Made by a program: the position numbers and the translations under genes. DNA of 64,000 nt, taken from positions 2,790,001-2,854,000 of the forward strand of contig NZ_CP155796.1 in assembly GCF_039729195.1 (NCBI RefSeq). Reading direction: 5' to 3'. The notes under the pieces were generated by a model. It was not told the DNA's origin. It did not search any database and saw nothing but the letters and a program-made list of their open reading frames with translations. Positions 31,970 to 41,734 of the stretch are shown here, in pieces (the first letter of the stretch is position 1; each line of letters starts with the position of its first letter). The stretch comes from Mycobacterium sp. DL. GTDB lineage: Bacteria > Actinomycetota > Actinomycetes > Mycobacteriales > Mycobacteriaceae.

Positions 31970-32646
31970 GCGTTCTTGTCGTCACCGGAACCGACACCGG
32001 CGTCGGCAAGACCGTCGCCACCGCGGCTCTGGCGTGCCACGCGAGGCTGGTCGGTATCGACGTCGCGGTGTGTAAACCGGTGCAGACGGGTACCCGGGAC
32101 GGCGACGATGACCTCGCCGAGGTCTCCCGGTTGTCGAGAGTCGGCGAATTGCATTCTCTGGCAAGGTTTCCCGAGCCGTTGGCGCCTCTGGCCGCCGCTC
32201 AGCGGGTGGGGGGCGAACTGCCGGGCCGGGCGGCGCTGGTGGACATGGTCACCGCGGTGGACCGCCCGGGTCGGCTGACGCTCGTCGAGGGCGCCGGGGG
32301 CCTACTGGTCGAGATAGGCGCGGACGGGCTGACGCTGCGCGACCTTGCGGGCGATCTCGAGGCCCCCGTATTGACCGTCGTCGCGCCGGGGCTCGGCACG
32401 CTCAACCACACCGCCCTGACCCTGGAGGCCCTGGCCACCCGCAGGATCGACAGCGCGGGTCTGGTCATCGGAGCGTGGCCGGCCCAGCCAGGTGTGGCCG
32501 AGTCGGAGAATCGGGTGGCACTGTCCCGGCTGGCCCAGCTGCGGGCGGTACTGCCGGCCGGCGCCGGGTTGCTGACGGCCGAGGCGTTCGAATCGATCAG
32601 CGCGGCAGCCTTCGACCGGTCGTGGGTCGAGAGCCTGGTCGGCTGA
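31966..32646 (+). CDS. bioD: ATP-dependent dethiobiotin synthetase
   Basis: Closes the ureido ring of diaminopelargonate with CO2 and ATP. 226 residues. The P-loop GTDTGVGKT is at residues 8-16, the substrate segment CKPVQTG follows, and [10 protein letters not shown] completes the family pattern. The GTG overlaps the bioF stop (GTGA); a longer upstream frame is inside bioF. Confidence 0.95.
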   Translation: MSVLVVTGTDTGVGKTVATAALACHARLVGIDVAVCKPVQTGTRDGDDDLAEVSRLSRVGELHSLARFPEPLAPLAAAQRVGGELPGRAALVDMVTAVDRPGRLTLVEGAGGLLVEIGADGLTLRDLAGDLEAPVLTVVAPGLGTLNHTALTLEALATRRIDSAGLVIGAWPAQPGVAESENRVALSRLAQLRAVLPAGAGLLTAEAFESISAAAFDRSWVESLVG

Positions 32647-33167
32647 TGGTCCACTCCGTCGAGCTGCTGTTGGACAGCGAGACCGAATCGGCGGTCCAAC
32701 AGATCTGGGCCGACCTGATGGCCGTCGGCATTCGCAGCCAGGCGGCGCACCGGTCGCCCAGCAACCGCCCGCACATCACGCTCACCGTCGCCGAACGGAT
32801 GGACGACACCGTCGACGCCGCGCTGCTCCCGGTGCTGGCGCGGCTGCCGCTGGACTGTCGGATCGGGGCGCTGATGCTGTTCGGCAGCCGCGCGATCACC
32901 CTGGTGCGCCTGGTGGTGCCGTCGGTGCAGCTGCTGGCACTGCACGCCGAGGTGCACCGGATCTGCCTGGCGCAGACCCCCGACGGTCCGCTGGTGCACG
33001 CAGAACCGGGGGCGTGGACCCCGCATGTCACGCTGGCCCGACGGCTGAGCCCCGACGTGCTGCCCCAGGCATTGGCACTGCCGCAGGTGAGCCATGAGAT
33101 CCCCGGCCGCATCACAGGTTTGCGGCACTGGGATGGCAACGCCAAGGTCGTGCACCCGATCGGTTGA
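32646..33167 (+). CDS. 2H phosphoesterase / 2'-5' RNA ligase-like protein
   Basis: 173 residues with the two hallmark HxT motifs: RPHITLTV (His43, Thr45) and TPHVTLAR (His127, Thr129), which form the active site of 2H phosphoesterases acting on cyclic or 2'-5' phosphodiesters. The substrate is unknown. It shares one base with the bioD stop (TGATG), so it is in the bioFD operon, as is the equivalent Rv1571 in M. tuberculosis. A link to biotin metabolism is not established. Confidence 0.85.
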   Translation: MVHSVELLLDSETESAVQQIWADLMAVGIRSQAAHRSPSNRPHITLTVAERMDDTVDAALLPVLARLPLDCRIGALMLFGSRAITLVRLVVPSVQLLALHAEVHRICLAQTPDGPLVHAEPGAWTPHVTLARRLSPDVLPQALALPQVSHEIPGRITGLRHWDGNAKVVHPIG

Positions 33168-33173
33168 CGCGCT

Positions 33174-33746
33174 TCAGACCTGCGCGCGGCTCTGTGCCGC
33201 GATCCCGTCGACCAGCAGTTCGAGCCCGAAGGCGAAACGTGCGCTGGGGTTCTCGGTCCAGACCGTCTGGACGACGTCGGCGCCCGCGGCGTCCCACTGC
33301 ATCCGGGACTGCTCGTCGGCGGTGAAGCCGAGAACGTAGTACACGACGGTGCGGGCGGCCAGTTCGGCCTTGGCCGCGGCCACGCCCGCCTCGGCGGCCG
33401 CTGCGCTCAGCCGGGCCAGGACGTCGCCCATCACCGCGGACTGGCCTGCGGCGAAGCTGGCCGACACGAGTTCGGCGCCGTCGGTGTGTGACAGCAGGGC
33501 ATCGCGCAACTGCCCGCAGACACCGGTGATGCGGGCCCGCCAGTCACCGGGTTGGTCGGTGATCGGCTGCAGGATCCGATCGGCCACCGCGCCGAGAAGC
33601 TCCTGTTTGTTGGCGAAATGCCAGTACAGCGCGCCGGGGGAGACGGCGAGCTCGCGGGCCAGTCGCCGCATCGACAGGTCGGCGATACCGAAGTTGTCCA
33701 GGAGCGCTGTCGCCGCCTCGACCACGTCGCGTTTGTGGAGCTGCAC
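33174..33746 (-). CDS. bioQ: TetR-family biotin repressor BioQ
   Basis: Represses bio genes through TGAAC-N3-GTTCA sites. 190 residues with a TetR HTH ([29 protein letters not shown], about residues 23-51) and a helical C-terminal domain (TetR_C). Identity rests on the HTH type, position between bioFD and bioB as in M. smegmatis, and the two flanking operators. The GTG at 33746 follows a TAGGGT -10 box by 6 bases, so the mRNA is probably leaderless, and the operator overlaps its promoter, predicting autoregulation. Confidence 0.88.
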   Translation of the reverse strand: MQLHKRDVVEAATALLDNFGIADLSMRRLARELAVSPGALYWHFANKQELLGAVADRILQPITDQPGDWRARITGVCGQLRDALLSHTDGAELVSASFAAGQSAVMGDVLARLSAAAAEAGVAAAKAELAARTVVYYVLGFTADEQSRMQWDAAGADVVQTVWTENPSARFAFGLELLVDGIAAQSRAQV

Positions 33747-33752
33747 GCCAGT

Positions 33753-33774
33753 ACCCTAACCTGAACGGTGTTCA
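33753..33774. promoter_or_regulatory. BioQ operator between bioQ and bioB, with overlapping -10 boxes
   Basis: TGAACGGTGTTCA at 33762-33774 is identical to the bioF site, and the identity extends through the upstream CTAACC and one base downstream. TAACCT (33757-33762) is the bioB -10; on the other strand TAGGGT (33758-33753) is the bioQ -10. One operator can therefore control both directions. Confidence 0.8.
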
Positions 33775-33826
33775 AGACGCGGCGATGAGCGCTTGCGCGA
33801 CGAGCAGACGAACAGGAGACAGACGA

Positions 33827-34822
33827 GTGAGCGACATCCTGGCGGTGGCCCGACAGCAGGTGCTGGAACGAGGTGAGGGCCTCGACCAGGACCAGACCCT
33901 GCAGGTGCTGCAACTGCCGGACGAGCGTCTCGACGATCTGTTGGCGCTGGCGCACGAGGTCCGGATGGCGTGGTGCGGACCGGACGTCGAGGTCGAGGGC
34001 ATCATCAGCCTCAAGACCGGCGGTTGCCCGGAGGATTGCCACTTCTGTTCTCAGTCAGGGCTTTTCGCCTCTCCGGTGCGCAGCGCCTGGCTCGACATCC
34101 CGAGCCTGGTGGAAGCCGCCAAGCAGACCGCCAAGACCGGGGCGACGGAATTCTGCATCGTCGCGGCGGTGCGCGGGCCGGATGAACGCCTGCTGGCGCA
34201 GGTCGCCGCAGGCATCGAGGCGATCCGCAACGAGGTCGACATCCAGATCGCCTGCTCGCTGGGCATGCTCGATCAGCAGCAGGTCGATCAGCTCGCGGCG
34301 ATGGGCGTGCACCGCTACAACCACAATCTCGAGACCGCCCGCTCGTACTTCACCAACGTTGTCACCACTCATTCCTGGGAAGAGCGTTGGGGCACACTGG
34401 AAATGGTGCGCGAGGCGGGCATGGAGGTGTGCTGCGGCGGCATCCTGGGCATGGGGGAGTCGCTGGAGCAGCGGGCGGAGTTCGCGGCCAACCTCGCCGA
34501 ACTCGACCCGCATGAGGTCCCGCTGAACTTCCTCAACCCGCGCCCGGGGACCCCGTTCGGGGACCTGGAGGTGCTGCCGGCGTCCGAAGCGCTCAAGGCG
34601 GTGGCGGCGTTCCGCTTGGCGCTGCCGCGCACGATGCTCCGTTTCGCCGGTGGCCGGGAGATCACGCTGGGTGACCTGGGTGCCAAGAAGGGGATCCTGG
34701 GCGGTATCAACGCCGTCATCGTCGGCAATTACCTGACCACTCTCGGCCGACCGGCCGAGGCGGACCTGGAATTGCTCGACGACCTGCAGATGCCGATCAA
34801 GGCGCTGAACGCCAGCTTGTGA
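33827..34822 (+). CDS. bioB: Biotin synthase
   Basis: Radical-SAM enzyme inserting sulfur into dethiobiotin. 331 residues. The [4Fe-4S] motif C-x3-C-x2-C is Cys67, Cys71 and Cys74 in [14 protein letters not shown]. The rest of the barrel ([31 protein letters not shown]) is typical. The GTG at 33827 is chosen because AGGAG lies 8 bases upstream; the ATG at 33785 would add 14 unrelated residues. The mRNA starts near 33769 under BioQ control. bsaP overlaps the stop codon. Confidence 0.96.
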   Translation: MSDILAVARQQVLERGEGLDQDQTLQVLQLPDERLDDLLALAHEVRMAWCGPDVEVEGIISLKTGGCPEDCHFCSQSGLFASPVRSAWLDIPSLVEAAKQTAKTGATEFCIVAAVRGPDERLLAQVAAGIEAIRNEVDIQIACSLGMLDQQQVDQLAAMGVHRYNHNLETARSYFTNVVTTHSWEERWGTLEMVREAGMEVCCGGILGMGESLEQRAEFAANLAELDPHEVPLNFLNPRPGTPFGDLEVLPASEALKAVAAFRLALPRTMLRFAGGREITLGDLGAKKGILGGINAVIVGNYLTTLGRPAEADLELLDDLQMPIKALNASL

Positions 34823-35049
34823 TGGTTCACGAACTGCCCGCGGCAGTCGGTGCCGGTGTCTACAACGTCTACACCGGTGGGCCGGCGGGCAGCACGTCGC
34901 CGACGGCCGCCCAACTCGGTCTCGAGCCGCCCCGATTCTGCGCCGAATGCGGTCGTCGGATGATCGTTCAGGTCCGTCCGGATGGGTGGTGGGCAAAATG
35001 TTCGCGCCACGGTCTGGTCGATTCGAAGGACCTGGAGCTGTACCGGTGA
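34819..35049 (+). CDS. bsaP: Biotin synthase auxiliary protein BsaP
   Basis: 76 residues. Three cysteines, Cys41 and Cys44 in FCAECG and Cys61 in WAKCSRHG, suggest a metal or Fe-S binding site. It matches the small protein encoded after bioB in mycobacteria (Rv1590), reported to be required for mycobacterial BioB activity. The GTG overlaps the bioB stop as GTGA; the ATG immediately after is an equally good start. Co-expression with bioB fits an accessory role. Confidence 0.8.
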   Translation: MMVHELPAAVGAGVYNVYTGGPAGSTSPTAAQLGLEPPRFCAECGRRMIVQVRPDGWWAKCSRHGLVDSKDLELYR

Positions 35050-35690
35050 ACGAGCCGACGGTGTCGCGGCGGCGCGCGGCGTTGATCGTCGTCGCGGGAC
35101 TGACCCTGGTGGGTGCGCTCGTCGGAGCCCTGTGGGCGTGGCTGGCGCCGCCGATCCGCGGGGTGGTCGCGTTGACGCGGGCCGGAGACCGGATCACCGC
35201 CTCACTGGGCAACGAGTCAGACCATTGGTTCGCGGCCGCGTTCCTGGTCATCGGCATGCTCGGTGTCGTGGCTGTGGTCGCGGCAGTTCTGGTGTGGCAG
35301 TGGCGCGCTCACCGCGGACCGGTGATGGTCGCGGCACTGGCCGTCGGCGGGGTGGCCGCAGCCGCGGTCGCGGCCGGAGTGGGTGCTCTCGCCGTCCGGC
35401 TTCGGTACGGGACCATCGACGTGGCCGCGGCACCGGTGACGGAGGAGAACCGGGTGCACTACGTCGTCGAAGCGCCCGCCGTGTTCTTCGGCCACTCGCC
35501 GCTGCAGATCGCTGCGACACTGTTGTTCCCCGCCGGGGTCGCGGCGTTGGTCTACCTGTTGGCCGCGACGGCGACTCCGCGCGACGATCTCGGCGCCTGG
35601 CCGCCGGTCGAGTACCCGGTGCTGACTACTGATCGAACTGCGACAGTGGCTGACGTTCCACCCGTCGCCCCGTCATCACCTTCACCGTGA
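35046..35690 (+). CDS. DUF2567 membrane protein
   Basis: 214 residues with four membrane helices (about residues 11-34, 58-80, 88-112 and 157-180) and a Pro-rich C-terminus. It resembles the DUF2567 protein found after bioB-bsaP in mycobacteria (Rv1591). Function unknown. The GTG overlaps the bsaP stop (GTGA). Its last 65 bases overlap, head to head, the end of the lipase gene on the other strand. Confidence 0.75.
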   Translation: MNEPTVSRRRAALIVVAGLTLVGALVGALWAWLAPPIRGVVALTRAGDRITASLGNESDHWFAAAFLVIGMLGVVAVVAAVLVWQWRAHRGPVMVAALAVGGVAAAAVAAGVGALAVRLRYGTIDVAAAPVTEENRVHYVVEAPAVFFGHSPLQIAATLLFPAGVAALVYLLAATATPRDDLGAWPPVEYPVLTTDRTATVADVPPVAPSSPSP

Positions 35691-36978
35691 TCACGCCGAG
35701 GGTGAGCATTCCCCGGTAGGTCGACGGATTGAGCAGTGTCGGCCATTTTGTCCGCGCGATGTGCGCCCGCAGCGGCCGCCCGGCGAATCGGTCCCGGAGC
35801 CAGCGCAGTGTCATCGGCGCCGACATCGGATGCAGCAGCAGGTGCTCGCTGAGCATGTCGCGGTGATAGGTGACGCTCGCGCCGCCGCGGGTGTAGGTCT
35901 CGGTCAGCTCGTCGATGTCGTCGACGGAGATGATCCGGTCGTGCACCGCCTGCACGATCAACACCGGAGGCTTGGGCGCACAGGTTCCGAGCTTGATGCT
36001 GTCGAAGACGTGCTGAACCTCCGGGGTCAGCAGGATCTCCTCGAGCGGCCGGTCGATCAGATCGGCCATGTCCTTACCGGCGAGCCGCAGCATGGCGTGA
36101 GCGGTCGTCATCTTCTCGATGCGGGCGAGCGTCGCCTTGCCCTCGTCGGTGGCGTGTTCGGAGATGATGCGATCGAGTTCGGGATAGATGTGGGTCAGCG
36201 CGGCGACGACCATGGCGGGCAGCGCCGAGTAGATGCTGCCGTTGAGGCGTTTGAACGTGTGGCCGAGGTCGCCGACCGGAGACCCGAGCACCGCACCGAC
36301 GACGTTGAGTTCCGGGGCGTAGGTGCCCTGCACCTCCGCTGCCCACGCCGAGGCCAGCCCGCCCCCTGAGTAACCCCACAGCCCGATCGGCGATTCGGGC
36401 GTCAGGCCCAGCGCGTTGTGATTGATCGCGGCGCGCACCCCGTCCAGCACGTGATAACCGGGTTCGTACGGGGCGCCCCACATGCCGGTCGGGCCTTCGT
36501 GGTCCGGAACCGACACGGCCCAGCCTTCGGCAAGCGCCGCCACGATCAGCAGGAACTCGAACTGCGCCACCGCGCCGAGGGCCTTGGCGCCCCGCCGCAG
36601 CGCGTAGGACGGGAAGCACCGCCCGGCCACCGCATCGATGGCGCACTGATAGGAGACGACGGGTGTCGGCCCAGAGGACGCCTTCTCGGTGGGGACCACG
36701 ACGGTGGTGACGGTGGCGTGCGGCTCTCCGTTGAGATCGGTGGTGCGATAGAGCAGCTGGGTGGCGTGGAACTTCTGCGGGATGAAGCCCAGGAACGCAA
36801 GCTCGACATCACGGGATCGCAGAACGGTTCCCGGGAGGGCGTGCTCGAACCCGGACGGCGGTTGATAGAAGGAGTCGTGGGCGGGAACCACCGGGCGCGC
36901 TCTGCGCTGTAGTGGCTGGTGGGGAGCCTGACCGAACCACTCGGCTCCGGTCGACCGCGCCACACTGCCCAAGTCCAT
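35626..36978 (-). CDS. Secretory-lipase-family alpha/beta hydrolase
   Basis: 450 residues, LIP-type lipase/esterase fold. The nucleophile elbow GYSGGG has Ser204; VPDHEGP and a C-terminal HLLLHP supply other family landmarks. It matches M. tuberculosis Rv1592c in sequence type and position. No clear N-terminal signal peptide is visible, so export is uncertain. The substrate is unknown; acylglycerols are plausible. The 3' end overlaps the DUF2567 gene by 65 bases. Confidence 0.85.
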   Translation of the reverse strand: MDLGSVARSTGAEWFGQAPHQPLQRRARPVVPAHDSFYQPPSGFEHALPGTVLRSRDVELAFLGFIPQKFHATQLLYRTTDLNGEPHATVTTVVVPTEKASSGPTPVVSYQCAIDAVAGRCFPSYALRRGAKALGAVAQFEFLLIVAALAEGWAVSVPDHEGPTGMWGAPYEPGYHVLDGVRAAINHNALGLTPESPIGLWGYSGGGLASAWAAEVQGTYAPELNVVGAVLGSPVGDLGHTFKRLNGSIYSALPAMVVAALTHIYPELDRIISEHATDEGKATLARIEKMTTAHAMLRLAGKDMADLIDRPLEEILLTPEVQHVFDSIKLGTCAPKPPVLIVQAVHDRIISVDDIDELTETYTRGGASVTYHRDMLSEHLLLHPMSAPMTLRWLRDRFAGRPLRAHIARTKWPTLLNPSTYRGMLTLGVITVKVMTGRRVERQPLSQFDQ

Positions 36979-37020
36979 CTCGGCATTGTTGCCTAAGGAT
37001 GCACTAAGAATCCAGTCGAC

Positions 37021-37725
37021 TCACCCGGGAGGGCGCAGGGCAGCAAACTCGTCGGTGACGCGATAGCGCGATTCGGTGAATCGGTACAACGCCGCCGGTC
37101 GACCGCCGCTGCGGCCCGATCGGGCGGTGGTGCCGGTCCGGGTGATCACCTGTCGACGCTCCAGCACGCGCTGCAGGTTGGTCGCATCGACGGGGTGGCC
37201 CAGTGCCGCGCTGTAGATGTCACGCAACGTCGAAAGCGCGAATTCACCTGGTGCCAGCGCGAATCCAATATTCGTGTAGGACAGCTTGGCGACGAGGCGG
37301 TTGTGCGCGTGCTCGACCATCGGGCCGTGGTCGAACGCCATGGGTGGCAGATCGCTGACCGGGTGCCAGCGGGTGTCCGACGGCAGTTCCGGCGTGGCGG
37401 GGGAGGGCACCAGGCCGAGGAATGTCGAGGCGATGGTGCGGCGGCGCGGAACCCGGTCCGGGTCCGAGAACACGGCGAGTTGCTCGAGATGGGCGAGTTC
37501 GCGCAGGTCCACCTTCTCCGCGAGTTGGCGTCGGACCGAGGTCGTCATGTCCTCGTCCACGCCCAACCGGCCGCCGGGCAATGACCACTTACCGCGCTCG
37601 GGGCTGAGCGCACGCTGCCACAACAGCACGTGAAGTGCAGCTTTTCGATCGGTGCTGGGCAGGTCGGCGCGGCGCACCTGGAACACGGCGGCCAAGACCT
37701 CGTGGTCGGTGCTAATATGGGCCAT
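37021..37725 (-). CDS. nrtR: Nudix-related NAD-biosynthesis repressor NrtR
   Basis: 234 residues. The N-terminal Nudix fold has a degenerate Nudix box (GGRLGVDEDMTTSVRRQL followed by AEKVDL), lacking the full REUXEEXG glutamates, as expected for a sensor rather than a hydrolase. The C-terminal winged HTH (about residues 160-230, RQVITRTG...GRPAALYRFTESRY) binds DNA. NrtR proteins sense ADP-ribose or NAD-related ligands and repress nad genes; here it is divergent from nadABC. The ATG at 37725 is preferred because TATAAT lies 7 bases upstream on its strand, and the operator abuts the start codon. Confidence 0.9.
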   Translation of the reverse strand: MAHISTDHEVLAAVFQVRRADLPSTDRKAALHVLLWQRALSPERGKWSLPGGRLGVDEDMTTSVRRQLAEKVDLRELAHLEQLAVFSDPDRVPRRRTIASTFLGLVPSPATPELPSDTRWHPVSDLPPMAFDHGPMVEHAHNRLVAKLSYTNIGFALAPGEFALSTLRDIYSAALGHPVDATNLQRVLERRQVITRTGTTARSGRSGGRPAALYRFTESRYRVTDEFAALRPPG

Positions 37726-37748
37726 GTTTTCGATTATAAGTCGAAAAC
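37726..37748. promoter_or_regulatory. NrtR operator with overlapping divergent -10 boxes
   Basis: Perfect inverted repeat GTTTTCGA (37726-37733), 7-base spacer, TCGAAAAC (37741-37748). The minus strand contains TATAAT (37738-37733), the -10 of nrtR, and the plus strand TATAAG (37735-37740), a likely -10 of nadA. Repressor binding would close both promoters. Confidence 0.75.
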
Positions 37749-37772
37749 CTCGACGGAGTGAAGGAGGCGGCG

Positions 37773-38816
37773 ATGACCGTGATCGATCAGTTGCCGACGA
37801 ACCATCTGATCGACCGGGTCGTTGACGGTCCGGGCGGATTCTCCGGAGTCGACGGCGACGCGGAATGGGCCGCGGAGGTGCGCCGCCTCGTCGATCTTCG
37901 CGGTGCGACGCTGCTCGCGCACAACTATCAGTTGCCGGCCATCCAGGATGTCGCCGACCACGTCGGCGACTCGCTCGCACTCTCGCGTATCGCCGCCGAA
38001 GCCCCCGAGGGCACGATCGTGTTCTGCGGGGTGCACTTCATGGCCGAGACCGCGAAGATCCTGTCGCCGGCGAAGACGGTGCTGATTCCGGACCAGCGTG
38101 CCGGATGCTCGCTGGCGGACTCGATCTCCGCCGAGGAACTGCGCGCCTGGAAAGCCGAATACCCTGGTGCCGTTGTCGTCTCGTACGTCAACACCACCGC
38201 CGCGGTCAAAGCGGAGACCGACATCTGCTGCACGTCGTCCAACGCCGTCGACGTCGTCGCCTCGATCCCCGAGGGCCGCGAAGTGCTGTTCTGCCCCGAC
38301 CAGTTCCTGGGCGCGCATGTCCGCAGGGTCACCGGTCGCAAGAACATTCACGTGTGGGCGGGCGAGTGCCATGTGCACGCGGGCATCAACGGTGACGAAC
38401 TCGCCGACCAGGCGCGCGCCCACCCCGACGCGGAACTGTTCGTGCACCCCGAATGTGGTTGCGCGACTTCGGCTCTCTATCTCGCGGGTGAAGGTTCCTT
38501 CCCCGCTGACCGGGTCAAGATCCTGTCCACAGGCGGGATGCTCGACGCCGCCCGCGAAACCCGGGCGCGTCAGGTTCTGGTGGCCACCGAGGTCGGCATG
38601 CTGCACCAATTGCGGCGTGCGGCACCGGATGTGGACTTCCAGGCCGTGAACGACCGCGCCTCGTGCAAGTACATGAAGATGATCACTCCGGCGGCGCTGC
38701 TGCGTTGCCTGGTCGAAGGCGCAGACGAAGTCCGGGTGGCTCCGGATGTGGCGGCGGCCGCCCGACGCAGCGTGCAGCGGATGATCGAGATCGGGCAGCC
38801 CGGCGGCGACGAATGA
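37773..38816 (+). CDS. nadA: Quinolinate synthase A
   Basis: [4Fe-4S] enzyme condensing iminoaspartate with dihydroxyacetone phosphate to quinolinate. 347 residues. [36 protein letters not shown] and HPECGC are family signatures, with cysteines in these positions serving as cluster ligands. The ATG at 37773 has AAGGAGG five bases upstream, better than the GTG at 37758. First gene of nadABC. Confidence 0.96.
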   Translation: MTVIDQLPTNHLIDRVVDGPGGFSGVDGDAEWAAEVRRLVDLRGATLLAHNYQLPAIQDVADHVGDSLALSRIAAEAPEGTIVFCGVHFMAETAKILSPAKTVLIPDQRAGCSLADSISAEELRAWKAEYPGAVVVSYVNTTAAVKAETDICCTSSNAVDVVASIPEGREVLFCPDQFLGAHVRRVTGRKNIHVWAGECHVHAGINGDELADQARAHPDAELFVHPECGCATSALYLAGEGSFPADRVKILSTGGMLDAARETRARQVLVATEVGMLHQLRRAAPDVDFQAVNDRASCKYMKMITPAALLRCLVEGADEVRVAPDVAAAARRSVQRMIEIGQPGGDE

Positions 38817-40384
38817 CGCCATCCTGCGGCGGCGCCGGCATGTGGAGGCAGCGTGCCGACGTGGTCGTCATCGGCACGGGCGTCGCCGGACTTGCCGCCG
38901 CGCTGGCCGCGCACCGGCGTGGACGCAGAGTGGTGCTGCTGAGCAAAGTCGGTGAGACCGCCACGTTCTACGCACAGGGTGGGATCGCCGTTGTGCTGCC
39001 GGACGCCTTTCATGACGACGGAGACTCGATCGAGGCCCACGTCGCCGACACCCTGGCCGCGGGCGGGGGACTGTGCGATCCGGACGCTGTCCGCTCGATC
39101 GTCGCCGACGGTTACCGCGCCGTGGCCGAATTGGTCGCCGCCGGGGCACATTTTGACGAAGCGGCACCGGGGCGGTGGGCGCTGACCCGCGAGGGTGGGC
39201 ATTCCCGTCGACGCATCATCCACTCCGGCGGGGACGCCACGGGCGCCGAAGTCCAGCGAGCGCTGGACTACGCTGCGACCCACCTCGACGTCCGTCGTAA
39301 CCATGTGGCGCTGGAACTGCTGGTCGAGTCCGACGCCGTCGCCGGGGTGCTGGTGCTCAGCGACGACGGCCCGGGGGTCATTTACGCGCCGTCGGTCATC
39401 CTCGCCACCGGAGGCCTGGGGCACCTCTACCAGGCCACCACCAACCCCGAGGGCTCAACGGGTGACGGTGTCGCGCTGGCGATGTGGGCCGGGCTGCCGG
39501 TCACCGACCTGGAGTTCGTCCAGTTCCACCCGACCATGCTGTTCGACGTTCACGGTGGCGGGCGGCGTCCGCTGATCACCGAAGCTCTGCGCGGAGAGGG
39601 GGCGAAATTGGTTGATGCTCTGGGGGATCCGGTGACCGAAGGGGTGCACCCGATGGGCGACCTGGCGCCTCGCGACGTGGTCGCCGGCGCGATCCACGCG
39701 CGGATGAGCGCCACCGGTGATCCCTGCGTGTATCTCGATGCGCGGTCGATCACCGACTTCGCCCGACGGTTCCCGACAGTCACCGCGGCCTGCCGGCAGG
39801 CGGGTATCGATCCGACACGCCAACCGATCCCCGTGGTGCCCGGAGCCCACTACAGCTGTGGCGGAGTGCAGACGGATGTCTTCGGCCGCACCGACCTCGT
39901 GGGACTGTTCGCGGCCGGTGAGGTGGCGCGGACCGGGATGCACGGCGCCAACCGCCTGGCCTCCAACAGCCTTCTCGAGGGACTGGTCGTCGGCGGGCGT
40001 GCCGGTGACTCCGCCGCGGCTCACGCGCAGGATGCCGGCCCCCGTCCGGCGGTGACTCCGGATCTCCCGGTACGCCCCGCGATGGCCCGCGCCGACCTGC
40101 AACGCGCCATGAGCCTGCACGCATCGGTCGTGCGAAGTGGCGACGGACTACGGGACCTGGTCGATCTGCTGGACCAGGCATGTCTTCGAAAGATCGGATC
40201 TCGCACCGATTTCGAGGATGCAGCCTTGACCTCGACCGCAACCGTCGTCGCGGCGGCGGCAGCGGCACGCACAGAATCCCGCGGCTGCCATCATCGTTCG
40301 GACTTCCCTGATGTGGATCCGGCGCAGGCGGTCAGCGTGCCGCGCGCCGCTGCCGGACTGGCCCGCAGCGCGGTGGGTTGCTGA
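38813..40384 (+). CDS. nadB: L-aspartate oxidase
   Basis: FAD enzyme oxidising aspartate to iminoaspartate for NadA. 523 residues. The dinucleotide-binding motif [21 protein letters not shown] is near residues 17-37. GGIAVVLPD and the active-site region [10 protein letters not shown] are typical of the succinate dehydrogenase/aspartate oxidase group. ATGA overlap with nadA. A Met10 start (MWRQRAD) is possible. Confidence 0.95.
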   Translation: MTPSCGGAGMWRQRADVVVIGTGVAGLAAALAAHRRGRRVVLLSKVGETATFYAQGGIAVVLPDAFHDDGDSIEAHVADTLAAGGGLCDPDAVRSIVADGYRAVAELVAAGAHFDEAAPGRWALTREGGHSRRRIIHSGGDATGAEVQRALDYAATHLDVRRNHVALELLVESDAVAGVLVLSDDGPGVIYAPSVILATGGLGHLYQATTNPEGSTGDGVALAMWAGLPVTDLEFVQFHPTMLFDVHGGGRRPLITEALRGEGAKLVDALGDPVTEGVHPMGDLAPRDVVAGAIHARMSATGDPCVYLDARSITDFARRFPTVTAACRQAGIDPTRQPIPVVPGAHYSCGGVQTDVFGRTDLVGLFAAGEVARTGMHGANRLASNSLLEGLVVGGRAGDSAAAHAQDAGPRPAVTPDLPVRPAMARADLQRAMSLHASVVRSGDGLRDLVDLLDQACLRKIGSRTDFEDAALTSTATVVAAAAAARTESRGCHHRSDFPDVDPAQAVSVPRAAAGLARSAVGC

Positions 40385-41256
40385 TGGCACTCACCGAGAT
40401 GACACTCACCGACGTCGAGCTCACCGAGGCCCGCGCGGTCATCGCCCGTGCACTGGACGAGGATCTGCGCTACGGGCCCGACGTGACCACGCTGGCCACA
40501 GTGCCCGTCGACGCGCTGACCACCGCGTCGGTGGTGTCCAGGGAGCCGGGGGTGCTCGCCGGTGTGGACCTCGCGCTGATGGTTCTCGACGAGCTGCTCG
40601 GCGTCGACGGATACCGCATCGACCATCACGAACCGGACGGCGCACGACTCGGTGCCGGCGGAGTGGCCCTGACCGTGCATGCCCCGACCCGGGGTCTGCT
40701 CACCGCCGAGCGCACGATGCTCAATCTGGTGTGTCACCTGTCGGGCATCGCCACCACCACGGCGGCCTGGGTGGAAGCGGTGTCGGGCACCTCGGCTCAG
40801 ATCAGGGACACCCGTAAGACACTGCCCGGACTCCGCGCGCTGCAGAAGTACGCGGTGCGGGTGGGCGGCGGTGTCAACCACCGGATGGGCCTGGGTGACG
40901 CAGCACTGATCAAGGACAACCACGTGGCCGCCGCAGGGTCGGTGCTGGCCGCCCTGCGCGAGGTGCGCGCCGCGGCACCGGATCTCCCGTGCGAGGTCGA
41001 GGTCGATTCGCTCGAGCAACTCGACGAAGTTCTCGGCGAGGGCGTGGAACTGGTTCTGCTCGACAACTTTCCGGTGTGGCAGACGCAGATCGCCGTGCAA
41101 CGCCGCGACGCACGCTCCCCGGAGACGAAGCTGGAATCGTCGGGCGGTCTGTCGCTGCACAGTGCCGCGGAGTACGCGGGCACGGGAGTGGACTACCTGG
41201 CGGTCGGCGCGCTCACGCACTCCGTGCGGGTGCTCGACCTCGGATTGGATCTCTGA
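40384..41256 (+). CDS. nadC: Nicotinate-nucleotide pyrophosphorylase (carboxylating)
   Basis: Quinolinate phosphoribosyltransferase, third de novo NAD step. 290 residues. RDTRKTLPGLRALQKYAVRVGGGVNHRMGL and LIKDNH are diagnostic, and the C-terminal SSGGLSLHSAAEYAGTGVDYLAVGALTHS forms the phosphate site. Its ATG shares one base with the nadB stop (TGATG). Confidence 0.96.
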   Translation: MALTEMTLTDVELTEARAVIARALDEDLRYGPDVTTLATVPVDALTTASVVSREPGVLAGVDLALMVLDELLGVDGYRIDHHEPDGARLGAGGVALTVHAPTRGLLTAERTMLNLVCHLSGIATTTAAWVEAVSGTSAQIRDTRKTLPGLRALQKYAVRVGGGVNHRMGLGDAALIKDNHVAAAGSVLAALREVRAAAPDLPCEVEVDSLEQLDEVLGEGVELVLLDNFPVWQTQIAVQRRDARSPETKLESSGGLSLHSAAEYAGTGVDYLAVGALTHSVRVLDLGLDL

Positions 41257-41257
41257 C

Positions 41258-41734
41258 GTGACCGAGCGGTCACCACGCAACGGTCTGCTCTACGCAACAC
41301 TCGTGGTTGCGGTCCTGGCGCTGGCGGTGGCCGTGGTCGCGCTGATCCGGTCGGCCGATGCGACGCCCGAATACACCGAGGCGGAGCGCGGCGCCGCGCG
41401 GGACGCGACGTGCGCGGCGTTCGGGACGGTGCGCACGGGCGTTGCGACGAACACCAACCTCGACCCGCCGGGCGGGTCTGACGACATCGCCGGGGCCCTC
41501 GCGGTCGCGGCCAACGCGCGAGTGGCTCTCTACGACGGTGGGCAGTACCTGCTCGCCCGCCTGGATCCGGCGACCCCTGGTGAACTCGCCGAGCAGATCC
41601 GCACGTTCGGCAACCACCTGATGGACATCGGAGCAGCGGCGACAGCGGGGGTTCCCAACACCGACCCGGTGCAGGCCGGCCGGCTCGAGCAGGCGGAAGC
41701 CGCCGGCAACGCCATCGCCGGGCTGTGCAGCTAG
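41258..41734 (+). CDS. Membrane-anchored hypothetical protein
   Basis: 158 residues with one N-terminal membrane helix (about residues 10-30, LLYATLVVAVLALAVAVVALI), followed by an external Ala-rich domain containing two cysteines (ATCAAF and the C-terminal GLCS). This arrangement is common in mycobacterial small exported or anchored proteins. No family name recognised. It starts one base after the nadC stop region and could be co-transcribed with nadABC, but no function in NAD synthesis is indicated. Its stop abuts the lysE-family stop. Confidence 0.65.
   Translation: MTERSPRNGLLYATLVVAVLALAVAVVALIRSADATPEYTEAERGAARDATCAAFGTVRTGVATNTNLDPPGGSDDIAGALAVAANARVALYDGGQYLLARLDPATPGELAEQIRTFGNHLMDIGAAATAGVPNTDPVQAGRLEQAEAAGNAIAGLCS

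Noticed and set aside
37758-37772. GTG at 37758 as nadA start
   Set aside because: ATG 37773 has AAGGAGG at ideal spacing, while 37758 has none.
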